The notes under the pieces are model-generated. The model was given only the letters and a program-made list of their open reading frames with translations. It was not told the origin of the DNA and did not search any database. A stretch of DNA of 64,000 nucleotides from NCBI GenBank assembly GCA_022821965.1, contig JAJECN010000054.1, positions 1 through 64,000 of the forward strand, given 5' to 3'. This document shows, one piece after another, positions 24,816-34,430 of this stretch. How positions within the stretch are numbered: position 1 is the first letter of the stretch; the number at the start of each line of letters is the position of its first letter. Position numbers and translations under genes: made by a program. The stretch is from Candidatus Poribacteria bacterium. Its GTDB lineage: Bacteria > Poribacteria > WGA-4E > WGA-3G.

Positions 24816-27221
24816 TTATTGTGGTAGTAAATCCTTGTCTATTTCGGGGATCCCTGTTTTGAGGTATTTCAGATCGGTCTTGATGTCAGGTGGATAGTGT
24901 ATCTCCCAAACTTTGACATCAGTTTCCCCAGTTTCTTGAACCTCGTAAACAGGCTTAAACGCGTCACTTGGAATACCTCGTAGGAACAAACGGATAGTGA
25001 AGTTGTCCCATGCGATAGGTGGCACATAATAACCTTTTTGGAAGTGATGGAACGCATCAAAATAGAGGATAATACCTCCTGTTTTTGAACCGTCTTGAGT
25101 GTTGGAGATATTGCGTTCTTTACCGCTAAAAACGACATACGGAATATTTGTGCGAGTGCCGTTTTGACTGAGGGCTATAGCACTGGGCAGTGTATCCGTT
25201 TCCGGCGAGATATTCATCTGGATATTTTTGAAAAAAGGTGTTACTTTTGCGGGAAATAAAAATAGATGTCCCTTTTCGCGTGTTATATATCGGAACTCAA
25301 CGATTTCAAATGTCGGTGTCTGCTCGGAGTGGCGGCCAATCTTGGAATAGGCATGGGCCATTTTGGTGATATCAACTTCAGTGAGCATTAAGTGGGTTGC
25401 CCCGTGGGTTTTTAGGAATTGAAGTACCTCTTTCTCTGATTGTCCACAGAAGAGGTATCGGTAATAGAGATGGATCCAATGCTGTATGAAAGTGTCCTGG
25501 TCCGTAATCGTTTTAACACCACCCAGTACGTTGAGCTGGCTTCCATGTATCCAATCCGCTGCGACAACAGCAGTGTTTGGGAGTTCTGCTTTCATCCACT
25601 GAAACGTTTGGGCAATCGTCCGGTATGGTGGCACACTTCTACGCAGATGTTTTGTAGCACGAAGCGTATTCCATGCGTATCCGTAGGGAGAAGGAAGCCA
25701 TACGAGAAGGGCAAGCATTGCGACAGCCGTGCTTGTTTTCAGGACCGGCTGCGGTATCTGTCCGCTGAGTTTTTTGAACCGTTTCACGCGACAGAGTTTC
25801 ACGCTACAGAATTGTATGAGTTCTGCGGTAAAGAAAGCGATGACGACGGTGGTAAAGATGGCATATCGTTCTGCATCACGGGTGAGGGCTGTCCAAATCA
25901 GAAACCATGTGATGGCGGCAACATAAACAAGTTCGTTTTTCGGTGGGTCGTCCCGCCGCCAAGCCATAAGCAATAATGCCATCGCAGTTGCAGCGATCGC
26001 AATAAAAAACAGGAGATTGTTATTATGTGCCCCCCACAGTGGGTCTAAGTATTCACGAAAAAAAGAGGTTAAGGTAAAAAACGTGAGAGGAATGACAAAC
26101 AAAGTACTATGATTTTGCCACTGGTGCAAGGCAGAAATCATGACACCTATGATGCCCAATACAAAAATATATCCGAAGAGTATCATCCAATATTGTGAAT
26201 TTGTGTCTTTGAGTTCGCCTACGTTTTGCATGAGTGTATTTTGACTCAGTGGGACGGTTGTTTCTGCAAAAGTGTTTCGTTGTATCCAAACATAACCGAT
26301 GGCGAGTGTAAGGGTTACCAACGTTAATCCGAGTGCGAGGGTGCGGGCATACGGTCGGAGTTTTTCTACTTTGGCGAGGAGTAGGTGTCGGAGCGCGCGT
26401 ATCCCCAGAAGCACAACGGGGGGCACCAGGACAAAGGCGAAAAGGTGTTCAGCGAAGCCGTATCCGTTCCGGTAAGCAGGTGAGGCGAGGTAAAGTGTCG
26501 GGACAAAGCAGCACACCCAAAGTGCATAAAGCCCTAATCCGTCCTCTGTCTCGGACGAGAGAAACCGGTAGATTTCCACAACAATAATAACACTCAAGAA
26601 CACGCCAAAACCTTCCCAACTCATACCGCCGAGAAAGACAATGGAACCGCTTGCAAGTGTCCAAATCAGGCGTTTATGTCGGTGTGTTGTTTGTAGAGAT
26701 ACGAGATAGGTCGTAACCGCGAGTATGCCGAGCATTAGGCAAAAAGCATCTCGGTCACCGAAGCCTGCGGTCGAGCGTTCTATACTGCCCGGCAGTGTTG
26801 CCAATAGTATACCCACAATGCCAGAAAAGAGCCATCCGTGGGTCTGATAAAGAAACAGACAGAGTGCCCCCAGTCCGATACAAAAACAGACAATTGGCAT
26901 ATAGAGGCAGACGTGATAAAGCGTGACACTCGGAAACATCCATGTCAGTGCCTTATGTGCGTAGGCGAGAACGTAGCCATAAAGGTTTAGGGTTTGTCCT
27001 AAGTCTCTACCGAGGGGCAACCACCGGTGCATATCGCGTGCGGGTAATGTGCCGTGTTCGGAAATAATTTGTGCTTGCCAGTAGTAGAGATAGGGATCTA
27101 TCCCCGTAAAATGTTCGTCTGGGATAGTGTCTACACTCAGGATGCGAATCCAGAAGGCAACACACAGAATCGCACACAGTAGCAATGATTTTCGCAGCAG
27201 CAAGAAATCAATACTCCTCAT
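24816..27221 (-). CDS. STT3-like oligosaccharyltransferase (GT66-type) membrane protein
   Basis: An 801-residue membrane protein with about a dozen hydrophobic helices followed by a soluble C-terminal domain from about residue 520. The first loop has GIDPYLYYWQAQ and the second a D-x-D motif in AGFGDRDAF, both as in STT3/AglB/PglB. These enzymes move a lipid-linked glycan to protein Asn. The catalytic-domain signature WWDYG is not present as such; the matching place seems to read AADWIHGSQLNVLGG. It may therefore be a divergent oligosaccharyltransferase or another GT-C enzyme. It starts 8 nt after the His-rich membrane protein gene and is surely co-transcribed with it. Confidence 0.78.
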   Translation of the reverse strand: MRSIDFLLLRKSLLLCAILCVAFWIRILSVDTIPDEHFTGIDPYLYYWQAQIISEHGTLPARDMHRWLPLGRDLGQTLNLYGYVLAYAHKALTWMFPSVTLYHVCLYMPIVCFCIGLGALCLFLYQTHGWLFSGIVGILLATLPGSIERSTAGFGDRDAFCLMLGILAVTTYLVSLQTTHRHKRLIWTLASGSIVFLGGMSWEGFGVFLSVIIVVEIYRFLSSETEDGLGLYALWVCCFVPTLYLASPAYRNGYGFAEHLFAFVLVPPVVLLGIRALRHLLLAKVEKLRPYARTLALGLTLVTLTLAIGYVWIQRNTFAETTVPLSQNTLMQNVGELKDTNSQYWMILFGYIFVLGIIGVMISALHQWQNHSTLFVIPLTFFTLTSFFREYLDPLWGAHNNNLLFFIAIAATAMALLLMAWRRDDPPKNELVYVAAITWFLIWTALTRDAERYAIFTTVVIAFFTAELIQFCSVKLCRVKRFKKLSGQIPQPVLKTSTAVAMLALLVWLPSPYGYAWNTLRATKHLRRSVPPYRTIAQTFQWMKAELPNTAVVAADWIHGSQLNVLGGVKTITDQDTFIQHWIHLYYRYLFCGQSEKEVLQFLKTHGATHLMLTEVDITKMAHAYSKIGRHSEQTPTFEIVEFRYITREKGHLFLFPAKVTPFFKNIQMNISPETDTLPSAIALSQNGTRTNIPYVVFSGKERNISNTQDGSKTGGIILYFDAFHHFQKGYYVPPIAWDNFTIRLFLRGIPSDAFKPVYEVQETGETDVKVWEIHYPPDIKTDLKYLKTGIPEIDKDLLPQ

Positions 27222-27229
27222 TGTTGGTT

Positions 27230-27928
27230 TCAGGGGTTTATGATTATGTCCTGATGCTTCGGATCATCTTTATACGAGAACCAAGATCTAATTTTTCTAT
27301 CCGGATGTTGAGCCGCGCGCTGTCTCATTTTTTCCAAGTATGCAGGAGATGGTAGAGGAGACTGAGTGAACTCTTTATTCAACAACTCATACTCGTATAT
27401 CTCTCGATACGTGTAGGAGTCGGCTGCGTATATTTCCCTGTGCAATGCCAAATAGGTATGCGCCTTCGGATGATTTCCAAATTCAGCAAGGAACGCCTCT
27501 CTATCTATCTTTGGCCTTTCACCTGGAGTTGAAATCTTCCATGCCACCACGCCGGGGGGCAGTTGCTCTCCACTTGGGAGGCCTTCAACCGGTTCTTCTA
27601 TATGCTGTGTGGCATCAGACTCCGAAACAGGGGATGATTCTACAGGTAAGTCGTGCGGATGCGTGTGTCCATGAGAGCCAGGATGCTCGTGTAAATCGCC
27701 GTGGGCGTGAGGATTAGACAGGGGATCATCTAATGTCTGTTCTCCTTGATTTTCGGGCGTTCTCGCTTCGTGTTGCGTTGGTGTTTTTTCTCCCGCGTCC
27801 ACGACGCGTTGCTTCGTGGGGGCCTGCGGCAAGTTTTCGATGAACTTCTTGATATCATAGTGTGTATAGACGGTAAGTGCGAACAGTCCTGCGAACATGA
27901 GACAGGCAGCGACAAACAACGTTTTCAT
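27230..27928 (-). CDS. Membrane-anchored His-rich hypothetical protein
   Basis: A protein of 232 residues that I do not recognise. Residues 4-22 form an N-terminal membrane anchor with the rest probably outside the cytoplasm. Residues ~35-110 are low-complexity, with eight His in positions 74-92, which suggests metal binding. The C-terminal ~100 residues (EFGNHPKAHTYLALHREIYA) look like a compact helical domain with many Tyr and Glu. It precedes the STT3-like gene by 8 nt, so it may be a partner or a metal supplier for it (oligosaccharyltransferases need Mn or Mg); this is inference. It follows the small secreted gene at 28008 on the same strand. Confidence 0.75.
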   Translation of the reverse strand: MKTLFVAACLMFAGLFALTVYTHYDIKKFIENLPQAPTKQRVVDAGEKTPTQHEARTPENQGEQTLDDPLSNPHAHGDLHEHPGSHGHTHPHDLPVESSPVSESDATQHIEEPVEGLPSGEQLPPGVVAWKISTPGERPKIDREAFLAEFGNHPKAHTYLALHREIYAADSYTYREIYEYELLNKEFTQSPLPSPAYLEKMRQRAAQHPDRKIRSWFSYKDDPKHQDIIINP

Positions 27929-28007
27929 GAGTGAATCTCCTATTTTATCGCTCTGAAACGCAAACAGAGGTGTTGCGTTTCAGAGCGGTTTCAAGGGCAA
28001 ATCAACC

Positions 28008-28328
28008 CTATTCCCATTTTTTACCGAGAACGTAATGATAGCTGTGATTGCCATGCCCCGACGGATAATAAGCCTGATAGTGCTCCCATTCTGTTGTAGA
28101 ATTACCAGGGTCATGGTAGTAGGTATAGTGATCTTCATGTATCACTTCTTCATATTGCACATCCCAGCGAAGAAAATGACCTGTTGCGAAAGAGTACACT
28201 TCGTAAGACTCCTTATAATACTCCCAAACACCTGCGTAAGCGTCTTGCGAGAAAAAAGGGGCAACGGATATGAATGCCACGGCCAGGATACAGACAATAG
28301 CAATCATTTGAGACCAAGACATTTTCAT
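28008..28328 (-). CDS. Small secreted aromatic-rich protein
   Basis: A 106-residue protein of unknown family. Residues 1-~32 are a signal peptide with a hydrophobic core (MIAIVCILAVAFISVAPFF) ending at DAYAG. The mature ~74 residues are rich in Tyr, His, Trp and Glu (WEYYKESYEVYSF; EDHYTYYHD). AGGAG lies 9 nt before the ATG at 28328, so the in-frame extension to 28394 is not used. It is 79 nt upstream of the His-rich gene on the same strand. A possible function is binding metal or an envelope partner, but nothing in the sequence proves it. Confidence 0.72.
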   Translation of the reverse strand: MKMSWSQMIAIVCILAVAFISVAPFFSQDAYAGVWEYYKESYEVYSFATGHFLRWDVQYEEVIHEDHYTYYHDPGNSTTEWEHYQAYYPSGHGNHSYHYVLGKKWE

Positions 28329-29352
28329 TAGAGAATTCTCCTTTTTCAAGGATTGCGGGCGGAAGGCAAATAGAAGTGGGCAGGTGATTTGCATTCATGG
28401 CAATCCTTTGTATTCTGATATAAGGTGCTAACCTAAAAGGTTCACAAAATGCATCCATTATGTGTTACAATTAGGTTAGCGTTGTCATAGTATCGGCGCA
28501 CCTCAAGAAATGATAGAGGCTGCCATCTCAAAAACATTTACGACAACAACGAGAGACGGGCATAAGTATAACGCGTGCCTGTGTTATTGTCAAACGAAAA
28601 AGTCGAAACGCGAGGGAATACATCATATCTGTGATGCACAACACAAAAAACCCGCTATGCAGTGCCTTGTCCATGACAAAAGCAGCACGCGGGAAACGAA
28701 AGGTCTCCGTAGCCGGACGGACCTTGTGGAACAAAATGCTTAACGTTTGAAAAGTTGGGGGGGATACATGGGCGACAACGAGATATCAGCAGACGTGCCA
28801 CATCGCGCGGACACACGAACATCTACCGTCGCATCCAAGTGATTTCTTTCTAAAGGATCCAAAAATCTGCTTCTCATGACCCCCATTCTATTCATTAACC
28901 TTTCACAAAAGTTAGCAATATTCGCAATCAAAATGTCTAAATGGTCGCGTTCGACAACTTACAAGATTAATTGTACCCGCTAAAACACGTTTTGTCAAAT
29001 TAAAATTTCAAAAAAATGTATTTTTTCGGATATTAGGCTGCTGATTTTTTTACGAGTCGCACATATCCGCAGAACTCAGAGAAAAACAGTGTGCACACCG
29101 CAGGTGTTTTTGCTTGGGTGTTTCCCCCAGGTTGAACGGATGCCTCCCAAAGACCGCGCATAGGCTATCAACTTCGGTGTCCAGGGATCTTTGAACGTCC
29201 CAAAGCCCGAGAGAAACCCAACGATGTTTTCTCAAAGGAGTGGGTTTGTTAGGTTTCGCTGTATCTATTTACAGAAAGCAAGTATTAGCGAACAGCAGTT
29301 TCGGTAGCAACAGAAGGGGCTTGAGTTTTTACCGCTCAACCCAACCTACAGG

Positions 29353-29440
29353 CTACAGAAGATTGAAATTGAACAGGCTAACAGCCTATTCTACAGAAGA
29401 TTCAACAGGAGACCAACGGTTTCCTATTCTACAGAAGATT
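29353..29440 (+). repeat. Three 12-mers with a 38-bp period
   Basis: CTACAGAAGATT starts at 29353, 29391 and 29429, so the spacing is exactly 38 bp twice. The 26-bp segments between differ. The second and third copies are also preceded by the same bases, CCTATT. It is next to the MITE-A right end at 29441. Only three units and a short repeat argue against CRISPR. Confidence 0.6.
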
Positions 29441-29513
29441 GTCCAAACTATAGTATTCTTTATCATAGGGGAGTTCTACCATTTCTAAATAAACGGTTCT
29501 CATTAACGAAAAA

Positions 29514-29548
29514 CCGGTTTGTAGTCGCGCAATTTATTGCGTTCTTAC
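29514..29548. repeat. 35-bp hairpin repeat (GCGCAAT type), copy 1
   Basis: CCGGTTTGTAGTCGCGCAAT followed by TTATTGCGTTCTTAC. The same unit is found inverted at 42978-43012 with a few changes. The core CGCAAT..ATTGCG can form a stem. Confidence 0.6.
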
Positions 29549-29611
29549 ATGCGGATACTTCATAGCGTTCCAAAATCTCTGTAATGCGACTTTATTTTTC
29601 AGATTTGGTAT

Positions 29612-29752
29612 AAGATATAAACATGCCGCCCTTACAGGGCTAAAGCGGTTTTTGAAATTTTCAATGTTTCCGCGTAAAATCCGGTTCGGTTAGGAAACCG
29701 AACCTACCAGGTCTGGGGCCGAGGTTGTTGTTCTAAAATTGACGCTTATGGT
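29612..29752. repeat. Intergenic repeat related to 12456-12647
   Basis: It shares ATATAAACATGCCGCCCTTA, GGTTTTTGAA.TTTTCAA, GGTTCGGTTAGGAAACCGAA and TCTAAAATTGAC in the same order as the copy near 12.5 kb. The palindrome of family B is nested in it at 29683-29704. Confidence 0.65.
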
Positions 29753-29859
29753 TTTATTCACTATAACCTCTTTGAACTCAAACTCAGATAATTGGCGAAG
29801 GTATTGAAATTTTACACCCGATTCTTTATCATAGGGGAGTTCCTTGATCATCTCCGTTT

Positions 29860-32022
29860 CTATTCTCCGATGTGCTGTGCGACGAGTGTTAAATCCAAAA
29901 TGTTGACGATGCCGTCGCCGTTGAGGTCTGGTGAACTTTCCCCGAAACGCGAGGCGACAAAGGTCAAATCCAAGATGTTTACGATACCATCGGCGTTTAC
30001 ATCAGCAGGTTCTCGTTTATTCTGCTCAAAGTGCTCAGCGACGAACGTTAAATCCAAAGCGTTGATGACCCCATCGCCGTTGGCGTCCCATGGCGTTTGT
30101 GATGGTTGCGATGCAAGCTCCCAGAGGAGAATTGTGCCATCCCATCCGCCGCTTGCAAGCGTCCTACTATCGGGTGAAAACGTCAACTGTGTGATCTCTT
30201 TTGTATGCCCTTTGAGGATAGCCGTAGGTGATTTCCGAGGCTCATGCGTACGGAAAGTGACCGCATCCCATAAAAGGATTGTGCCATTCCAACTCCCACT
30301 CGCAAATGTCTTTCCATCTGGCGAGAATGCTAATGCACCAACCTCGCCTGTGTGTCCTCTGAGAGTAGAGAGCCGCTCTGTGGTGTCTGCATCCCATAGC
30401 TGAATCGGTCCGTAAGTTCCGCTACTTGCCAAGGTTTTACTATCAGGTGAAAACGCTAACCCAAAGACATCGTCCCTACGCCCGCCAGTTGAGTCCTGTT
30501 TTCCAAGGGTGGCGCGGTGTTTTCCTGAATCGACATCCCACAGAAGAATCGCTCTGTCCCCACCACCACTTGCCAGCGTTTTACCATCTGGTGAAAATAC
30601 CAACTCAAAAATCCAGTGTATATGCCCTTTGAGGGTGGCGCGGCGTTCTCCGGTTGTTAAATCCCATAAGAGAATGGCATCGTTTCTATCCGTGCTCGCA
30701 AGGATTTTACCGTCTGGCGAGAATGCTGTACTGAAGGAATCTTGCAACGTGAGGAGTGCTTGTGCTTCGCCAGTTGCACGCCAGAGCTGAACTGCCTCGT
30801 CATCACCTCTACTGATAAAAATTATGCCGTCCGGTAAAAACGCCGCTGCCTTAATCCAGTTTTTATATCCCGTGAAGAGGAGTTCCTGCTCTTGTGCCGT
30901 CTCCGCATTCCACAAACGAAGGACACCGTCGCTGTCTCCACTGACAAGTGTATTGCCATCTGGAGAGAAGGCAAGGGCAGCAACATACCCTGGGTGTGCA
31001 TGGAGAATAGCCTTTGGTTGGATATCAGTCGTACTTGGTGTCTGCAGGAGGGCAAGGTCCCACAACCGAACCGTGTTGTCCTCGCTTACACTTGCAAGCG
31101 TTCTACCATCCGGTGAAAACGCGAGCGAATAGATGTGCCACGTGTGTGCTGTGAGTACCGCCTGTTGTTGTCCAGTGTCTGCATCCCACAAGCGAATTGT
31201 GCCGTTTCCACTCCCACTGGCAAGGAGTGTCCCATCCGGTGAAAACGCAACGGCAGAGACACTATATGTATGTCTCGTGAGGCTATCTCGTCGTTGATTT
31301 GTGTGCGACTCCCACAACTGAATTGCATTTGCGCGACTCCCAACAGCGAGGACTGTGCCATCCGGTGAGAATGCTAAAGACCCGACCGGCGCGGTTGTAA
31401 GAATAGAACGATGTTCGCCAGTGGCGATATCCCACAACCGGACTGAACCATCCCGACTCCCACTGGCAAGGAGTGCCCCATCCGGTGAAAATGTCACAGT
31501 CCGGATTCCACCTGTGTGTCCCTCAAAGGTCGCACGATGTTGGGCAGAGGGAATATCCCACAACTGAACGATATTCTCGTAATCCGCACCACTTGCCAGT
31601 GTTCTGCCATCGGAAGAAAAGGCGAGTGTTACAATTGGGCGTTCATGCCCTTTGAATGTGGTGTGCAGCTGTCTCGTCGGAACATCCCATAAAATAAGTG
31701 TCCCATCCGCTCCGCCCCCGGCAAGTATTGTCCCATCGGGTGAATATGCACACGATTGGATGCCACGTGTGTGATCTGTGAGCAGAGCCATTTTTTTATA
31801 CGTTTGGGCATCATAAAGCCAGATGCCTATGGAACTCGCTACGGCGATTTGGGTTCCATCCGGCGAGAACTGGACATCAGTCGCGTTGCCTTTACTGAGG
31901 CGCGCATTAGCACCTTCGGGTAAACGCCACCGTGTGGAATCTTGGGCGAAACCTTTGTGTAAAAAAAAGGCAGAAATGAATAGCAGAGAAATGATAAAAA
32001 AGAGAAATCGCGTCTGTTGCAT
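29860..32022 (-). CDS. Secreted WD40 (14 repeats) protein with three dockerin-type repeats
   Basis: The 720-residue protein has a signal peptide (to about residue 26, GFAQ). It then has 14 WD40 repeats of the form HT..V..LAFSPDG.TLASGS.D.TI.LWD, enough for two seven-bladed propellers. The end carries three Ca-binding dockerin-type loops: DANGDGVINALDL, DVNADGIVNILDL and DLNGDGIVNILDL. In cellulosomes dockerins bind cohesins, but none is in this window, so it may bind elsewhere or just bind calcium. GAGGAGGT, lying inside the end of the upstream gene, is 10 nt before the ATG; the two genes are 3 nt apart. It is the last of three tandem paralogues. Confidence 0.93.
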   Translation of the reverse strand: MQQTRFLFFIISLLFISAFFLHKGFAQDSTRWRLPEGANARLSKGNATDVQFSPDGTQIAVASSIGIWLYDAQTYKKMALLTDHTRGIQSCAYSPDGTILAGGGADGTLILWDVPTRQLHTTFKGHERPIVTLAFSSDGRTLASGADYENIVQLWDIPSAQHRATFEGHTGGIRTVTFSPDGALLASGSRDGSVRLWDIATGEHRSILTTAPVGSLAFSPDGTVLAVGSRANAIQLWESHTNQRRDSLTRHTYSVSAVAFSPDGTLLASGSGNGTIRLWDADTGQQQAVLTAHTWHIYSLAFSPDGRTLASVSEDNTVRLWDLALLQTPSTTDIQPKAILHAHPGYVAALAFSPDGNTLVSGDSDGVLRLWNAETAQEQELLFTGYKNWIKAAAFLPDGIIFISRGDDEAVQLWRATGEAQALLTLQDSFSTAFSPDGKILASTDRNDAILLWDLTTGERRATLKGHIHWIFELVFSPDGKTLASGGGDRAILLWDVDSGKHRATLGKQDSTGGRRDDVFGLAFSPDSKTLASSGTYGPIQLWDADTTERLSTLRGHTGEVGALAFSPDGKTFASGSWNGTILLWDAVTFRTHEPRKSPTAILKGHTKEITQLTFSPDSRTLASGGWDGTILLWELASQPSQTPWDANGDGVINALDLTFVAEHFEQNKREPADVNADGIVNILDLTFVASRFGESSPDLNGDGIVNILDLTLVAQHIGE

Positions 32023-32025
32023 TTC

Positions 32026-34299
32026 TTACTCTACCTCCTCAGAAAGATGGCTCGCCACGGTCGTCAAATCCAAGATATTGATAACACCATCTCCATTGAC
32101 ATCAGCTAGTTTCTGTTCTAAGTAGGAAGCGACGAGCACCAAATCGAGAATGTTGACAATACCATCGCCGTTGACATCCGGAGAATCTTGCTCAAAACCA
32201 GAGGCAACGAGTGCCAAGTCCTGAACACTGACGATTCCATCTCGGTTGACATCCCACGGTGCTTGTGAGACCGGTATTAACAACAAATCCTGCTTGGAAG
32301 GAATGAACTCCCATAGGAGAACTGTGCCGTCCCAACTTCCGCTCGCGAGCGTACCACCATCAGGAGTGAACGCCAGAGCAGCGATGCCGCGTGTATGTCC
32401 TTCAAGAGCACTCTGGTAGCGACCAGTGGCAACATCCCATAAGATAACTGTATTGTCATCACCACCACTCGCAAGCGTCTTACCGTCCGGTGAAAACGCG
32501 AGTGAATAGACATCACCAGTGTGCCCGCCCCAGAGGGTGAATAGACGGCTACCCGTACTTGGCTCCCACAAGCGAATCCCGTAAGAGCCGGAACTGGCGA
32601 GGGTTTTTCCATCTGGCGAGAACGTTACGATTGTCCCCGCCCGCCATGAACGATTATAGATCTCCTCAAGCTTGGTTTTCAATTCTCCGGTTTCTGGATC
32701 CCACAACCAAACCACGCCGTCCCGACTCCCACTGGCGAGGGTTCTCCCGTCTGGGGAAAACGCCATAGAATAGATGGCTTCTGGGGACTCTTCAAAGACT
32801 GTTTGTTGTTGCCCGGTGTGTGCATCCCATAATCGAATCGGATCTTTGCTACCTCCGCTGGCGAGAATTTTTCCATCTGGGGAAAACGCCAATGTGAGAA
32901 CTCTGCCCGTATGTCCTGTGAGAACTGTTTGAAGTTGGAAATCAAAAACGAATGGCGATTGCTGGGTATCCGTGTTCCACAATCGAATTGTTTTGTCGTT
33001 ACTCCCGCTGGCAAGGATTTTTCCATTTGGAGAGAATGCTAACGCATTAACACCTTCTGTATGTCCTTCCAGCGTTTTCCGTAATTGTGTGGTATCTGGA
33101 TTCCATAACAGAATCGGAGCTTCCCAATCCCCATTAGCGAGAATACGACTGTAACTCCCACTGGCAAGAATGCGACCGTTCGGAGAGAGTACCATAGTAT
33201 GGATTCCATCTGTGTGTCCTTTTAGCGTGACTTCTTGGAGCTGTCCGCCGCTTGCGTTCCACAATCGAATTGTCCCGTCACGACTTGCACTGGTAAAGGT
33301 TGTACTATCCGGAGAAAATGCAACATCAGTGATTTCTTGCGAATGTGCACTTAGCCTCTTGAGGTGCTGTCCGGTATTCGCGTCCCACAGGTGAATTACA
33401 CCACGCCGACTGCCACTGACGAGTGTTTTTCCATCCAGAGAAAGTGCCACCGCCGTGAACCAATCCGAAGGTCCCATAAAAGTTGATATCTGACTCCCAG
33501 TATTTGCATTCCACAAGCGAATCGTGCTGTCCCAGCTTGCACTAACGAGCCTTTCGCCATCTGGCGAAAACGCAACTGTTTCAATTTCAGACGTATGTCC
33601 TTCAAGCGTCAAAAGGTGTTGACTGGTGGTAACATCCCACAACTGAATCAGATAATTGTTACTTGTAAGTGGTAGTTCCTGTCCTCCATTAGCGAGGATT
33701 CTGCCATCTGGTGAGAACGCGAGAGCCTTGGCTCTGCCCGTATATGCTTTTAAGCGTGCCGTGTGTTGTCCAGTTTCCACATCCCACAAGCGAATGGATC
33801 CGTGGCTACTACTGGCAAGGGTTTTTCCATCGGGTGAGAATGCGACTGTCCAGATGCCATACGTGTGCTGTGTGAGAGAAACTTTATGTTGCTGGGTTTC
33901 CACATCCCACAAACGGATCGTAGTATCCGTGCTGCCACTGGCGAGGGTTTTACTATCCGGGGAGAATGCCACGCTCAGTACCGACTGTGTATGCCCGCTG
34001 AGAAGGGCAACCTCTGCTCCAGTGCGCGCATTATAGAGCCAAACACCGATAGAACCAGCGACGGCAACAAGGTTTCCATCGGGTGAAAACTTTATATCGT
34101 TTATATCCCCTTTCCCGATACGGGCTTTCGCACCTTCAGGTAACTGCAATTGGGTGTAGTCTTGAGCATGGACGCTTGGCGAAAAGAGGAGCGCAATTAA
34201 AAGCAATGCTAAACTAAAAAATCGTAGATGGATAGTGCCGCGCAAATATACATGCGTGGAAAGTGCGCTAACTCGGAAACTTACCTGCTTTGTTTTCAT
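32026..34299 (-). CDS. Secreted WD40 (14 repeats) protein with three dockerin-type repeats
   Basis: The 757-residue paralogue of the gene at 29860. It has an N-terminal hydrophobic segment at about 25-45 (LALLLIALLFSPSVHAQ) that fits a long signal peptide, then 14 WD40 repeats. The C-terminal dockerin-type loops are DVNRDGIVSVQDL, DVNGDGIVNILDL and DVNGDGVINILDL. No strong Shine-Dalgarno sequence is seen before the ATG at 34299, and an inverted-repeat element (34305-34424) occupies its upstream region. The stop is 3 nt from the next gene, whose ribosome-binding site lies in this gene's last codons. The target of the propellers is not known. Confidence 0.92.
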   Translation of the reverse strand: MKTKQVSFRVSALSTHVYLRGTIHLRFFSLALLLIALLFSPSVHAQDYTQLQLPEGAKARIGKGDINDIKFSPDGNLVAVAGSIGVWLYNARTGAEVALLSGHTQSVLSVAFSPDSKTLASGSTDTTIRLWDVETQQHKVSLTQHTYGIWTVAFSPDGKTLASSSHGSIRLWDVETGQHTARLKAYTGRAKALAFSPDGRILANGGQELPLTSNNYLIQLWDVTTSQHLLTLEGHTSEIETVAFSPDGERLVSASWDSTIRLWNANTGSQISTFMGPSDWFTAVALSLDGKTLVSGSRRGVIHLWDANTGQHLKRLSAHSQEITDVAFSPDSTTFTSASRDGTIRLWNASGGQLQEVTLKGHTDGIHTMVLSPNGRILASGSYSRILANGDWEAPILLWNPDTTQLRKTLEGHTEGVNALAFSPNGKILASGSNDKTIRLWNTDTQQSPFVFDFQLQTVLTGHTGRVLTLAFSPDGKILASGGSKDPIRLWDAHTGQQQTVFEESPEAIYSMAFSPDGRTLASGSRDGVVWLWDPETGELKTKLEEIYNRSWRAGTIVTFSPDGKTLASSGSYGIRLWEPSTGSRLFTLWGGHTGDVYSLAFSPDGKTLASGGDDNTVILWDVATGRYQSALEGHTRGIAALAFTPDGGTLASGSWDGTVLLWEFIPSKQDLLLIPVSQAPWDVNRDGIVSVQDLALVASGFEQDSPDVNGDGIVNILDLVLVASYLEQKLADVNGDGVINILDLTTVASHLSEEVE

Positions 34300-34304
34300 A
34301 ACTT

Positions 34305-34424
34305 ATACCATTTCTAAAAGTTTATATTGCATTAACCGCCCTTTAGTGCACAGACTAACAGTCTATGCTACAAGGGAAACACAACCTATGAAGTTTATGC
34401 TACAATTTCAATCAGAAATGGTAT
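34305..34424. repeat. 120-bp inverted-repeat element (ATACCATTTCT ends)
   Basis: Perfect 11-bp terminal inverted repeats, ATACCATTTCT and AGAAATGGTAT, enclose the palindrome ACAGACTAACAGTCT near 34351. It fills nearly all the space between two WD40-dockerin genes. Confidence 0.7.
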
Positions 34425-34430
34425 TACCTC

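Larger units (their letters stand above)
28329..29859. other. Long gene-poor region
   Basis: No convincing gene is seen. Contents: a 10-bp inverted repeat GCTAACCTAA/TTAGGTTAGC at 28427-28436 and 28471-28480; a hairpin repeat with GTTAGGTTTCGCT and CGCTCAACCCAACCTAC arms near 29248-29350; three 12-mers at a 38-bp period (29353-29440); a lone MITE-A right end at 29441-29455; a 35-bp hairpin repeat (29514-29548); a copy of the 12456-12647 repeat (29612-29752); and TTCTTTATCATAGGGGAGTT twice (about 29456 and 29821). Confidence 0.55.

Noticed and set aside
28510-28743. Open frame of 77 codons on the plus strand
   Set aside because: No ribosome-binding site, no recognisable domain, unusual composition, and it lies in a repeat-rich gene-poor region.
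29050-29235. Open frame of 61 codons on the minus strand
   Set aside because: It coincides with degenerate repeat sequence (TCAGAGAAAAA-type segments also in the MITEs) and has no start signals.
29040-29350. Possible structured RNA such as 6S, RNase P or tmRNA
   Set aside because: None of the conserved core motifs of these RNAs could be found on either strand; the pairing seen is explained by repeat arms.
29353-29440. Possible CRISPR-like array
   Set aside because: Only three short 12-bp repeats, no longer palindromic direct repeat, and no cas genes anywhere in the window.
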